From an uncultured Clostridia bacterium (GTDB lineage: Bacteria > Bacillota > Clostridia > Christensenellales > Pumilibacteraceae), in NCBI GenBank assembly GCA_948440265.1, contig CAOJOK010000012.1:1-55425 (forward strand): 55,425 bases of DNA, in the 5' to 3' direction. The position numbers and the translations under genes were made by a program. Positions within the stretch are counted from its first letter, which is position 1; each line of letters starts with the position of its first letter. The notes beneath the pieces are model-generated. The model did no database searches. It saw only the letters and a list, made by a program, of their open reading frames with translations, and was not told where the DNA came from. Of this stretch, positions 45,363 through 54,700 are shown in pieces.

Positions 45363-45435
45363 AATTATTATACTCCTGTTATTTTATATTTTCTTGCGCC
45401 GAACCGTCTTTCCTTAACTCCCGACGCCTGCCGCA

Positions 45436-45464
45436 AGTATACACCAAAACACATATTTTGTCAA
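45436..45464 (-). promoter_or_regulatory. Promoter of the rubrerythrin gene
   Basis: On the minus strand a perfect TTGACA (45464-45459) and TATACT (45441-45436) are separated by 17 bp, indicating strong sigma-A expression. Confidence 0.75.
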
Positions 45465-45488
45465 CTCTTTATCATTCGGTTTTTATTC

Positions 45489-45516
45489 ACCCGAAATGCC
45501 GTTTCCGCATATAATA
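45489..45516 (+). promoter_or_regulatory. Sigma-K-like promoter of the cysteine-rich gene
   Basis: AC at 45489-45490, 17 bp, then CATATAATA at 45508-45516. This fits the sporulation sigma-K pattern (AC, 17 bp, CATAnnnTA). The TATAAT inside could also be a sigma-A -10, but no TTGACA-like -35 is present. Confidence 0.45.
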
Positions 45517-45564
45517 CGGTAGTGGGTATTCCCGCTATATACTTTTACTACGGAGGAAAAAACT

Positions 45565-45846
45565 ATGTGTGACTTCAATTGCCGCTATCCGGCATACGTC
45601 GGCGACGATTATGACTGCGGCTGCGACAACGATATGCAAACGCCCGAATACGGCTGCTGCAAGAAACAGAACTGCGGCTGCGGTCGGCAGGAGCAGGACT
45701 GCAATTGCGGCTGTCAAAAGCAGGACTGCGGCTGCAATGACAACGAGTGCGGCTGCGAGCGCTCCGCTCACAACTGCAACAGACATTGCGGTTGCCGCCG
45801 CTGCGGCATCTGCAATTGCTTTTCTCGTCTTTTCGGCTGCCGCTGA
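45565..45846 (+). CDS. Cysteine-rich small protein, possible spore coat or metal-binding protein
   Basis: 93 residues, of which 22 are Cys, mostly in CGC and CNCGC units separated by Gln/Asp/Asn/Lys (QDCNCGCQKQDCGC). There is no signal peptide. A strong GGAGG lies eight bases before ATG 45565. The composition resembles cysteine-rich spore coat/crust proteins or metallothionein-like proteins; no family can be named. The sigma-K-like promoter favours a coat role. Single-gene unit with its own terminator. Confidence 0.75.
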   Translation: MCDFNCRYPAYVGDDYDCGCDNDMQTPEYGCCKKQNCGCGRQEQDCNCGCQKQDCGCNDNECGCERSAHNCNRHCGCRRCGICNCFSRLFGCR

Positions 45847-45882
45847 CGAAATCCGCCCCATAACGCCCCTTTGATATAAAGC

Positions 45883-45921
45883 AATCGCCGCAGGTTTCAT
45901 ATGACTGCGGCGATTTTTTTA
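45883..45921 (+). terminator. Terminator of the cysteine-rich gene
   Basis: AATCGCCGCAG pairs perfectly with CTGCGGCGATT around an 11-nt loop, followed by TTTTTATTT. Confidence 0.85.
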
Positions 45922-45950
45922 TTTCCGCACGCTTTAGCAAATTACGACAT

Positions 45951-45992
45951 ATATTCGTGACGCTACATTTTAACGAATATTTTTCGTAAAAT
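45951..45992 (+). promoter_or_regulatory. Operator-like repeats and promoter directly before the small HTH gene
   Basis: ATATTCGT (45951-45958) and ACGAATAT (45973-45980) are an inverted repeat; a further TTTTCGT half-site follows. TAAAAT at 45987-45992 is a -10 candidate only six bases before the ATG, so the transcript may be leaderless. An HTH protein could bind the repeats to control itself. Confidence 0.45.
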
Positions 45993-45998
45993 ATAGTT

Positions 45999-46211
45999 AT
46001 GGACATTAAGATAATCGCCGAAAGAATCAGAGAAATACGAAAGGATACCAAACTGACACAGACGGAGTTCGGAAACAAACTTTTCGTATCGCAGGACACA
46101 ATATCTCTATGGGAAAGCGGTAAAAGTCTGCCGACCACGGAAAATATTATTGCGATTGCCGAAACATTCGACGTTTCCGCCGATTATATTCTCGGTTTGA
46201 AAGACTTTTGA
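45999..46211 (+). CDS. Small XRE family HTH regulator
   Basis: 70 residues, consisting of one Cro/C1-type HTH: RIREIRKDTKLTQTEFGNKLFVSQDTISLWESGKSLPTTENIIAIAETFDVSADYILGL. No ribosome binding site precedes ATG 45999. It lies 11 nt before a second HTH gene, so the two are co-transcribed. Probably an autoregulatory repressor; its targets are unknown. Confidence 0.85.
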   Translation: MDIKIIAERIREIRKDTKLTQTEFGNKLFVSQDTISLWESGKSLPTTENIIAIAETFDVSADYILGLKDF

Positions 46212-46222
46212 TTCGATAGCAA

Positions 46223-46693
46223 ATGAACAGGCAAATCACACCGCATTTCGGAAAACGGCTGAACAGTCTTATATTCGAAAAGGGACTGGAAGGAGTGGCT
46301 CAATTTGCACGGCAGGCAGGCATTTGCAGGTCGGAAGCCTATGCGCTTCTAACCCGAAAAACTCCGCCTGCGTTTTCGAGAGTTATAATGCTTGCCGATT
46401 TCTTTTCCTGCTCCGTCGACTATCTTTTGGGGCTGGTCCCATTCGACGGCAGTGCCGTGTCGAGCGGCAGTCGGCCGTTCGGCGAAGGGTTGAAAGCAGT
46501 AATCGAGCAAAAATATTCCACGCGATATCTGTTCTGTCAGCAGCTGCAATTTTCGGAATCTATGGTTGCGGCGTGGTATAGCGGCAAATCCCTGCCGTCG
46601 TCCGAAAACGTCATACGCATAGCGGAATTTCTCAAATGCTCCGTCGATTCCATTCTCGGACGAATACCTTTGACGGACTTATCTCAAACATAA
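46223..46693 (+). CDS. Protein with two tandem XRE-like HTH domains
   Basis: 156 residues in two homologous halves. Each ends in a CSVDYLLGL or CSVDSILGR motif, the typical end of an XRE domain. The second half has the canonical FSESMVAAWYSGKSLPSSENVIRIAEFLKCS, while the first is more diverged (FARQAGICRSEAYALLTRKTPPAFSRVIMLADFFSCS). An internal duplication gives a protein that could bind a direct repeat as a monomer. Eleven bases downstream of the small HTH gene. Confidence 0.75.
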   Translation: MNRQITPHFGKRLNSLIFEKGLEGVAQFARQAGICRSEAYALLTRKTPPAFSRVIMLADFFSCSVDYLLGLVPFDGSAVSSGSRPFGEGLKAVIEQKYSTRYLFCQQLQFSESMVAAWYSGKSLPSSENVIRIAEFLKCSVDSILGRIPLTDLSQT

Positions 46694-46731
46694 AAAATAC
46701 CTTTGCCCATATAAGCGACAAAGGTATTTTT
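46692..46731. terminator. Bidirectional terminator between the HTH pair and the lipoprotein locus
   Basis: AAAAATACCTTTG pairs with CAAAGGTATTTTT around a 13-nt loop. It serves the convergent transcripts on both sides. Confidence 0.8.
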
Positions 46732-46754
46732 CATAGTAAATCAAGAAGGCTTAT

Positions 46755-49613
46755 TTATGCCGCGACGGAAGCAATGGGCTTATAAGGCGAAGCTATTGCA
46801 TTGTTTGCCGCTTCTATTGCCACTGCCTTATACGCTTCATTCACAACCGGCGGTGCGAACGTGCAGGTATCCAGCGATTTTCCCGTAAGCGTTCCCACAA
46901 GCGTGAGACCGATAAGGTATCTGCCGAACGTATAACTCATATGATAGCCGTCGCGCGTTATCGTATCTCCGATAAACGACGTGCGCGCATTCTGAACCGC
47001 CGTGCCGCTGGGTATGACGAATTCCAGCGTATCGCGCGATTCCACCACCTGTTTGACCGTATCGGAGTTTGCCTGATACATCTTATTCTGGTCGGCGTCA
47101 TAATACTTCGTGAACGCTTCCAATCTGTCCTTGTTCGAGACGTCCTTTTGATACGCCCAAGTGAGATGGAAGCCGAATCTCGCGTTGCAGCCCTTCGGCA
47201 GTTTTCCGCGGACATAGGCGATTAACTCGTCCAATCTGCCGTAAGTATCCGGTCTGCCCGTGGCGTCGCTCTGCTGCTGGAACAATACGAAGTCCCAATC
47301 TTCGGACGCAATCGCATCGCTCATCTTATAGCTGTCTTTCTGTCCGTCTACAAGGTTTTCCACCTTGTTACCGTTCGTATACGTGAAATACTTATAAACC
47401 GCCGCATCGTTTTTAGCATTGTCCGCGTGCATATCAATCGTGCAGGCGCTCAACTTTATATTGCCGATTACGACGTCGATTCCCATACCCGAAGCGATTT
47501 CGAAAACATACTCCATCAAGTCTTCCGAATAGCTGTTGCCAATCGAGAGGATTTTAAGTACGCCGTCTTTCTTCCAGGCATTGTCAATCAAGCCCTTTTG
47601 CTCTCTTTCTGCCGTGCTCACCTTGACGGGAAGTCCGTTGTATGCCGTATAGGTTGCGATATTTTCGCCTATGGCATAGTTTTTGGAGTTCAAAACAGGC
47701 AGAACCAGCGTGTTCGCCGAAGTGGCTTTCATCATATAGTCGCAGTGCTTGCACAGCAAAACGGCTTCTCCCTCATTTACCGCAGTGGGCGCTTTCGTAA
47801 CGAACCAAGCCATATCGTGCACGTTGCTCACCGTTTTATTCTGAACGGTCGCCGCCGTGCTCACTTCTATATAGTCGATGCTCGAAGCAAAACCTGCCGT
47901 TTCGTCAGCATTTGTTTCGTCGTGCTGCATTTCGATAACGACGTCGTTGTCGCCCGCTTTGAGCGATACTGCCGCCGTAAAGGATACCCAATCGTGTCCC
48001 TTCAGTATGAGCGCGGTGGTCTTTCCTGCGTCCTTATCGACCATAACATCGTCGGCAAAGACTGCTTCTTGTCCCACAGTCACTTTCCAAAGTTTATTCA
48101 GCGCTATATTTGCGGCTGTCATAACGGGCTTTGCTATGCGCAGAGTGACGGTTGCGGAAACCGCTTTATCCGAATTAAGTTTGAACTCAATCTTATCCCC
48201 TGCCTTATAGTCGTACGGAGTTGCCGAACCCGTCTGATGTGCGGCGTTCTTTTCGACGTCGCCGGGATTAAGGTATGCCGCGCCGCTCGCTCTTGCTACA
48301 TATGCGCCGACATAGGCAAGGTCTGCTTTACAGTCGAGCTTTTGATAGTCCGCCAAAGTGACTTTACCCGTTTCGCTCTCGAAACGATAGGTATTTATCT
48401 TTTGAAGCGCCGGAATCAACGCGTTTTCGAAAGTAAAAGTCTTGCCTTCAAACTCGTAAGTATAAGTGCCGACGCCGTTTTCCGTTTCCGTCGCCGCTTT
48501 CACGGGCGTGCAGGACGCGTAGCTGTCGGGAGCAAGTTTGGGCAGTTTGTGCATAGGCGCAACGGCGTTGCAAACCGAGCACTTCTTTCCGATATATCCG
48601 ACTTCGTCTATGGTAGGCGTCAAAACAACTTCATATTCGCCTGCGTCTGCCGCCGCGGTGTGCGTGAATTTTTCCGTTTTATCCGTCAGCGTCGCATCGG
48701 AGGTGAGTTCTATATAGTCTATCGGACCTGCGTTTGCGGTGCCTTTAATCAAGAACTCTATCTTATTGTCGCCTTTTACGAGATTGACATTCATAACAAT
48801 GTCTTTCCACTGGAATTCGGAGTATGTGATTACGTCCGCGTTGGCGTCACGATATTCGTCGCCGTTTATCGTATCCGCGCCGTACTGATACATATTGGAC
48901 GTATAGTAGCGCTGCGTATCGTTCACGAACATATCGTACATCGCAGTGAATCTTTTGACCTTTGCTCTCCAACGAGTCTTTTTCGACTCATACGCCGTTC
49001 TGTTGCTGACTCTTATTTTGAGCCGAGCGACGGTGTCTTTATCGCTGTTTATCGTCCAGCCGACGCCGTATTTTCCTGCGACGCCGTCCACGGTGTTTCC
49101 GCCCGCGCCCGTCTTTCTGACGTTGAGCAGATATCCGCCGCTGGCTTCTGCAGAAGGGCTTATGAAACTGCAGTCGTATGTAGCCGTTCCTTCGGCAATT
49201 ATATGTCCTTCTTCCGATTCATAGCGGTAGGTTTTGAGTTCGGCTTTTGCGCCGCCGACGGTTATACCCGTAACGAACGTCGTCTTGTCTTCGTAAGTTA
49301 CGCCGACATACTTGTTTTCTTCGTCGAGTGCGCCTATCTGCGCCACCTTATACTCGTCGGAGGACAGCTCTTTGCTGTCGCCGTTATCGTATTTTGCCGT
49401 TACTTTCATTCCCGACGGGTCGAACTCTTCGCCGACGTTATACGTCATCTTATCGGGATTTTTGGTGATTTCGATATCCGTCAGCACTTTTTCGGTGACG
49501 GGCGGATTTTCTTCCTCCGGCGGAGGCGTGGGTTTGGGCGTTCCGCACGCGGCAATACAGCAAAGTATAGCCGCCGCGAAAATACATAAAACCGCTCTTG
49601 CAAATTTCTTCAT
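46755..49613 (-). CDS. Lipoprotein with Ig-like and carbohydrate-binding-like modules and a C-terminal DUF4886 (SGNH-like) domain
   Basis: 952 residues. The lipoprotein signal peptide ends in CIAACG. A Big_3-type Ig domain (ITKNPDKMTYNVGEEFDPSGMKVTAKY) follows, then two CBM6/35-like beta-sandwich modules (YRFESEEGHI..., YRFESETGKV...) with HC-rich linkers (GYIGKKCSVC, VLLCKHC). From 684 (ILSIGNSYSEDLMEY) the DUF4886 domain begins, with Ser694 in GNSYS and Asp888/His891 in RDGYHMS as an SGNH-like triad. It is a probable surface esterase on polysaccharide. Last gene of the leftward locus; ATG 49613 is 19 nt after the paralogue upstream. Confidence 0.8.
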   Translation of the reverse strand: MKKFARAVLCIFAAAILCCIAACGTPKPTPPPEEENPPVTEKVLTDIEITKNPDKMTYNVGEEFDPSGMKVTAKYDNGDSKELSSDEYKVAQIGALDEENKYVGVTYEDKTTFVTGITVGGAKAELKTYRYESEEGHIIAEGTATYDCSFISPSAEASGGYLLNVRKTGAGGNTVDGVAGKYGVGWTINSDKDTVARLKIRVSNRTAYESKKTRWRAKVKRFTAMYDMFVNDTQRYYTSNMYQYGADTINGDEYRDANADVITYSEFQWKDIVMNVNLVKGDNKIEFLIKGTANAGPIDYIELTSDATLTDKTEKFTHTAAADAGEYEVVLTPTIDEVGYIGKKCSVCNAVAPMHKLPKLAPDSYASCTPVKAATETENGVGTYTYEFEGKTFTFENALIPALQKINTYRFESETGKVTLADYQKLDCKADLAYVGAYVARASGAAYLNPGDVEKNAAHQTGSATPYDYKAGDKIEFKLNSDKAVSATVTLRIAKPVMTAANIALNKLWKVTVGQEAVFADDVMVDKDAGKTTALILKGHDWVSFTAAVSLKAGDNDVVIEMQHDETNADETAGFASSIDYIEVSTAATVQNKTVSNVHDMAWFVTKAPTAVNEGEAVLLCKHCDYMMKATSANTLVLPVLNSKNYAIGENIATYTAYNGLPVKVSTAEREQKGLIDNAWKKDGVLKILSIGNSYSEDLMEYVFEIASGMGIDVVIGNIKLSACTIDMHADNAKNDAAVYKYFTYTNGNKVENLVDGQKDSYKMSDAIASEDWDFVLFQQQSDATGRPDTYGRLDELIAYVRGKLPKGCNARFGFHLTWAYQKDVSNKDRLEAFTKYYDADQNKMYQANSDTVKQVVESRDTLEFVIPSGTAVQNARTSFIGDTITRDGYHMSYTFGRYLIGLTLVGTLTGKSLDTCTFAPPVVNEAYKAVAIEAANNAIASPYKPIASVAA

Positions 49614-49631
49614 ACATTTTCTCCTTATCTT

Positions 49632-51722
49632 TTATTCCTGAACTTCGGGAGCAGGCGCGTCCTTCTCCTTGAAGTTTATGACAACCGTGCCGCCCTCTTT
49701 CGGCGTGTAAGTATACTCTCCCCAAACTTCGCCTTCAGGAGTGGTGAACTGACGGTATTCGGAATTTTCCTTGCTTATGACGGGAATCTCTATCGTCCTT
49801 ATGTTTCTCGTCTTTATCTGCAAGCCGCAGCCCGTGCAGTATGCGTCGTTTGCTTCGCCCGTAACGGTATTCGTATCGGGGTTATCGACGTGTCCCGGAG
49901 CCTTTGTAACCGTCCAGCCGTGCGTATGAGCCACCGTCTTGACCGTTTTGTCCGTTATAACCGCCGTGCTGTCTATCTCGATGTAGTCGAAGTTGCTGGC
50001 AAAGCCCGCGGTCGCTTCCTGCTTATCTTCGTCGTGCTGCATTTCGCAGACGATTTCGTTATCGCCGGATTTAAGCGCGACTTCCGCCGTCAAGGTAACC
50101 CAGTCGCAGTATGCAGGGGCGGTCTTGGAGTTGTTTGCCGAACCCACCGCTATGTTGACGCTGTCTGCAAATGCAGGCACGCCGTTTACGGTCAACTTCC
50201 ATACTTTATTCAGGGCTATTTCGGTTTTGCCCGAAATGACGGGTTTTGCCACGCACAGCGTGAGTACCGCCGTCACAGCCTTATCCGCATTGAGAGTGTA
50301 GGCAACTTTGTTTCCAGCCACTCCCATAGAGCCGAGGTATACATAACCGCTTGCCATAGACACGTCGCGTCCGAGATTGACGCCGCCCTTGCCTACGTCT
50401 ATGCCTTTCGATATTATATTTTCCTCGCAATTGACGTTGCTTCCGTTTTCGGTTTTGCCCGTAACGTGTCCGTCTTCGCCCTCGAAACGATAGATATGAT
50501 GTTCGCCCTTGGCAGGTATGACGGCATTCTCTATCGTGAAAGTTTTTCCGTCGTACTCATAGGTGTAAGTGCCTATTCCGTCGGCGGTTTCGGTCGCTTC
50601 TTTCGTAGCGGTGCAGGACGTATAATCGTCGGGGTTGAGACGCGGCAGTTTTACCATTGCAACGACTTTATTGCAATTGGCGCACAGCTTTCCTATCCAG
50701 CCCACTTCATAGCGAGTGGGAGCTTTTACCATTTCCCAATCGCCTGCGTCGTCGGAAATCGCGTGACCCGTAGGTTTGGTCTTATTCGTAAGTACCGCGC
50801 TTTCCGCAACGAGTTCTATATAGTCTATCGCGCCCGCATTTTTCGTGCCGTTCACATTAAACCAAATCTCATTGTCGCCCTTGACAATGTTTATATTAAA
50901 CGCCACGGTGCGCCACTGATACTGCGAATATATCTGTATGGAGTTCGCAGTCGTTCCGTAAGCCGTCATAACGGTATCTTCGGTAAGTTTATCGCCGTTT
51001 ACGAACACGCCGTACATTTCGCTTAAATTCTTTTTGTATGCGCGGAAGTTGTTGTCGGGATTATACGTTCCCGAATAGTTTCCGTCGGTCTTGGTACGCA
51101 GGCTGGCGCGTATGACAAGGCGCACGGTAGCGTCCCTGTCGCTGTTTACCACCCATTTGGGTCCGACGTGCGTATTGGGATTGGCGTCGTCCGTTCCGCC
51201 CTTTATCGTATCTCCGCCCTTATCGTTGTTGCGCACGTCGAGCACATAGCCCTGACTTGCGCCCAAAGCGGGACGGATATAAGAGCAGTTATACTTCGTA
51301 TTGCCTTTAAGTATCTGCGCTTCTTCCGATTCGAAACGGTATGCCGTTCCCGTAATTTCGGGGTCTTCCACGACCACGCCGTCAAGGAAAGTCATTTTGT
51401 TTTGATAAATGACGGTTATTTCCTGATTGCTTCCGCGCTCCAACGGTCCGTTCGGTTCGTACTCATAATCCGTCACGATTTCGTCCGTAGAGTCGGAATA
51501 ATATGCGGTGACTTCCATTCCGGCAGGGTCGAAATTCTCTCCCGAGTAATACTGCATTTTATCGGGCTTTTTGGTAACCGCAATGCTTTCCAGAGTGCGC
51601 TCCTCGGACGGTCCCGGTCCGGGAGGCGGGTCTTTCTCTCCGCCGCAAGCCGTTAAGGCAAGCAAGCTGCACAACAGCAATGCGGAGCACAGTACACACA
51701 TAACTTTTGAAAACTTTTTCAT
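49632..51722 (-). CDS. Lipoprotein with Ig-like and carbohydrate-binding-like modules
   Basis: 696 residues. It is a paralogue of the next gene, lacking the DUF4886 domain. The signal peptide ends in LTACGG. A Big_3-type domain (VTKKPDKMQYYSGENFDPAGMEVTAYY) is followed by two CBM-like modules (YRFESEEAQI..., YRFEGEDGHV...) and a Cys-pair module (GWIGKLCANC, DAYCTGCGLQ). It probably holds a glycan at the cell surface for the GH3 enzyme. I chose ATG 51722 because AAGGAGAAG precedes it and it begins a proper signal peptide; the upstream frame overlaps the GH3 gene. Confidence 0.8.
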   Translation of the reverse strand: MKKFSKVMCVLCSALLLCSLLALTACGGEKDPPPGPGPSEERTLESIAVTKKPDKMQYYSGENFDPAGMEVTAYYSDSTDEIVTDYEYEPNGPLERGSNQEITVIYQNKMTFLDGVVVEDPEITGTAYRFESEEAQILKGNTKYNCSYIRPALGASQGYVLDVRNNDKGGDTIKGGTDDANPNTHVGPKWVVNSDRDATVRLVIRASLRTKTDGNYSGTYNPDNNFRAYKKNLSEMYGVFVNGDKLTEDTVMTAYGTTANSIQIYSQYQWRTVAFNINIVKGDNEIWFNVNGTKNAGAIDYIELVAESAVLTNKTKPTGHAISDDAGDWEMVKAPTRYEVGWIGKLCANCNKVVAMVKLPRLNPDDYTSCTATKEATETADGIGTYTYEYDGKTFTIENAVIPAKGEHHIYRFEGEDGHVTGKTENGSNVNCEENIISKGIDVGKGGVNLGRDVSMASGYVYLGSMGVAGNKVAYTLNADKAVTAVLTLCVAKPVISGKTEIALNKVWKLTVNGVPAFADSVNIAVGSANNSKTAPAYCDWVTLTAEVALKSGDNEIVCEMQHDEDKQEATAGFASNFDYIEIDSTAVITDKTVKTVAHTHGWTVTKAPGHVDNPDTNTVTGEANDAYCTGCGLQIKTRNIRTIEIPVISKENSEYRQFTTPEGEVWGEYTYTPKEGGTVVINFKEKDAPAPEVQE

Positions 51723-51759
51723 ACACTTCTCCTTTTCCTTATATCCAAACCGAATATGA

Positions 51760-54700
51760 TTACACATTCGTATTTGTTTCGTTCTTTCTCTTATTGAGAT
51801 ATTTTGCAACTATTTCGTAAACCAGGAACAGCACGCTCAAACCGCCCAGCACGCCGATTAAAATTTCGCACACGTTTAAAGCCGTCATCCAGGCAGGCGT
51901 GAGTTTGATGAATATCGTGTTCGCGCTGACGCCGTTCATTACGTTGCTGTGCACGACGGTGTACAGGATATGGTGCGCCGACTCTCTCATAGCCCAAGCC
52001 ATTTCCGAATAGTATTTTTCGTACTTGTCGAACTGCGCGCTGCGCTGTCCGTCGGGAAGGTCGTTGCCGTTGAGCACTGCCGTCGGCATATGCATATAGC
52101 TCTGCAAATAGTCGGATACAGCTATGCCCGTCATTCCGAACTCTCCGTGCAAGACGCTCTTGCAGAAGCCCTGCGCACCCGACCAAGTGGCGCCGAGCGC
52201 ATTATAGCCCGTCATAACGCCTTCCACGCCGCCGTCTTCTATAGCTATCTGGAACGCCTTCAAATACACTTCGCGTATCGTCTGTTCGTTTGCCCAAGTG
52301 TTGATGCCGTGACGGTTGGTTTCCTGGTCGTTGAGCACGCAGTGTTTGAGGTAGATATACAAACCCTTGTCGCTCATTCCTTCGCTCATTGCCGCCACGC
52401 TCTTGCCTGCAAGATAGGGGTCTTCGCCGTAATACTCGAAATTACGTCCGTTATACGCACTGCGGTATAAGTTGCCGCCCGGTCCGTACAAGCCGTTATA
52501 GCCTACCCAAAGCGCGTCTTCGCCCCACTGTCTGCCCAGCCGTGCCATAAGTTCGTCATTGTACGTCGACGCCACGGTGGCGTTGCAGGGGTAGTTATTG
52601 CCCTGATTGTTTCTGATGCGCGGGTCGTTGTAATCGGCAAGCATAAACTCCTGTCCGCGCGTGTTCGTCTGCCAGTTCTTGACGCCGCCGCTTCCGTTGT
52701 GGTCGAGCGTTTCCGGCTTGCCGAATCTCTCGAGACCTACCGTGGTACGGAATCCGTTGCTCAACAGTCTTGCGGTTTCGTCGAAGGTGAGCTGGTCCAA
52801 AAACTCGTCCCAAAGCGGGTCGTCGTACGGTATCCACTCGTCGTTCGTCGGGTCGTTGTCGTCGTCGGAATAGGCGCGCAAATCGATGAGCCGAAGTTTC
52901 GGCGTTTCATCTTTATTGCCGTATTTCGGATACTCTTTCAGCTCGGTATCTCTGACGATACCGCCGCCCTGCGAGATGTTATACGCTTCGTCCATCTTCG
53001 CCGTACGGGCAAGTTTTACTCCCGTAGAGGGCAAAGTTCCCGTCCAATCCTTTCTTGTCGTATACTTGAAGTTCTTGGCATTCGCCGAATCTTTTTCGAA
53101 CATCAAAATATCCGCGTCGTCGAAACGGTTTACTATCTGCGTACCGTTTGCAGATTTGGAATAAGCAGTGGAGTCGAAGTCGTTTATTTTTACTTCTTTC
53201 ACGCAAGCCGTATTGCCCTTGCCCGTCACGCCTTTCGCGGACATTCTGGATTCGGGCGCGCCCTTTACTTTCAGAATGTTATTGACAGCTTCGTGCGAAT
53301 CGTGCGCCGCCGTCAAATAGTAACTGCCTTTATCGAGAACGTAGGTTCCTGCATTGTATGCGTCATAGCAGGCAAAGTCGCGGCGTTTGACTTTTATCGT
53401 GACCGTATCGGACTCTCCGCCTTTCAGCAGTTTTGTCTTTGCATAACCCACAAGCTCGACGGCGGCTTTTTCTATGCCGTTTTGCTTGTCATAATCGGTA
53501 TAGGGTTTTTGCAGATAAACCTGCACGGCGTCCTTGCCTTCCGCACTGCCGCTGTTGGTGACCGTGACACTGACGTTATACATATCGCTCGCCTTGTCAT
53601 ATACGGCATTGAAGCCCGAATAATCGAACGTCGTATAGCTCATTCCGTAACCGAAAGGATAGTCGACCGTCGAATAATAATCGAAGTTGCCTGCCTTGCC
53701 CTGCTCCAAAACATAGTCTTCATAGCGGGTTTCGGTATAGCGGTAGCCCATATATATTCCTTCCTGATAGACGACGTATTTCTTTCTGATATCGCCGCTT
53801 CCCGGATTGCCCGAGTATGTGAAGTCTCCGAAGTTGACCATTGCAGGATTCTTGGAATGCTCCGTCCAGAACGTCGTCGAGAGCTTGCCCGACGGATTTA
53901 CCTTGCCTGCAAGCATATTGCCTATCGCGTACGTTCCGCGGTGTCCCAGCGAACCCGTCCAAAGCAGTGCGTCTACTTCGATGTCGGGATTGTCGAAACC
54001 GCAGACCTGATAGGCGCTGTTCATAACGACTATTATCTTTTTAAACGTACCCTTTGCTTTTTCGGCTTTCAGGTTTTTCAAGACGTCCAGCTCGCTCGGC
54101 GAAAGCGCGAGATAGTCGCCGTTCGTCATATCGTTTTTGTCGCCCGTATTTATATCGAGGTCCAATCCTTCGCCGCCCATTCTCGCGACCACGAACACTG
54201 CCGCGTCGACTTTGTTCGTCTTTGCCGCGCTGTCAATCTGCGACCAGCGCGCGTCACCTATCGACCAAGTTATGGACGTGCCCGAACCCGTGCTTTTGCG
54301 CGCATACGTCCCCGCAGTGGAAACATACCAATCGTAAAGCGCGTCGTTGACTTTGAGTCCGGCTTCTTTTAAGCCCTGTCTGAAAAGCTCGTTGCCGGGC
54401 TTGGTCTTGTCGTTGCCGCCGCTGCCCGTTCCCGTCATCGCGGGATATGTGCAGCTCGCGCCGAAAAGCGATACGCTTGCGCCGTCGCCGAGCGGAAGCG
54501 CGTTGTTATTCGTCAGAAGCACGGAGCCTTCCGCCACGACTTCTTCGGCAACTTTGCCGGCATTTTCTATCACTTCGTCCAAAGACTTGTTCACGGACTT
54601 GTAATAGGTGTAATCCTTTCCTTCGGTTTCGCCTTCATCTCGTTCCACGCGCTTCTGCGTCTGTATACCGAAAAAGCTGTTTATTGCGGTGCTGTTTTCA

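Noticed and set aside
47427-49589. 720-residue open frame on the plus strand
   Set aside because: It lies entirely antisense to the DUF4886 lipoprotein, which has a signal peptide and recognisable domains. The long frame is a codon-bias shadow.
52699-54372. 557-residue open frame on the plus strand
   Set aside because: It is antisense to the second GH3 gene and is Arg/Val/Phe-rich, typical of a shadow frame.
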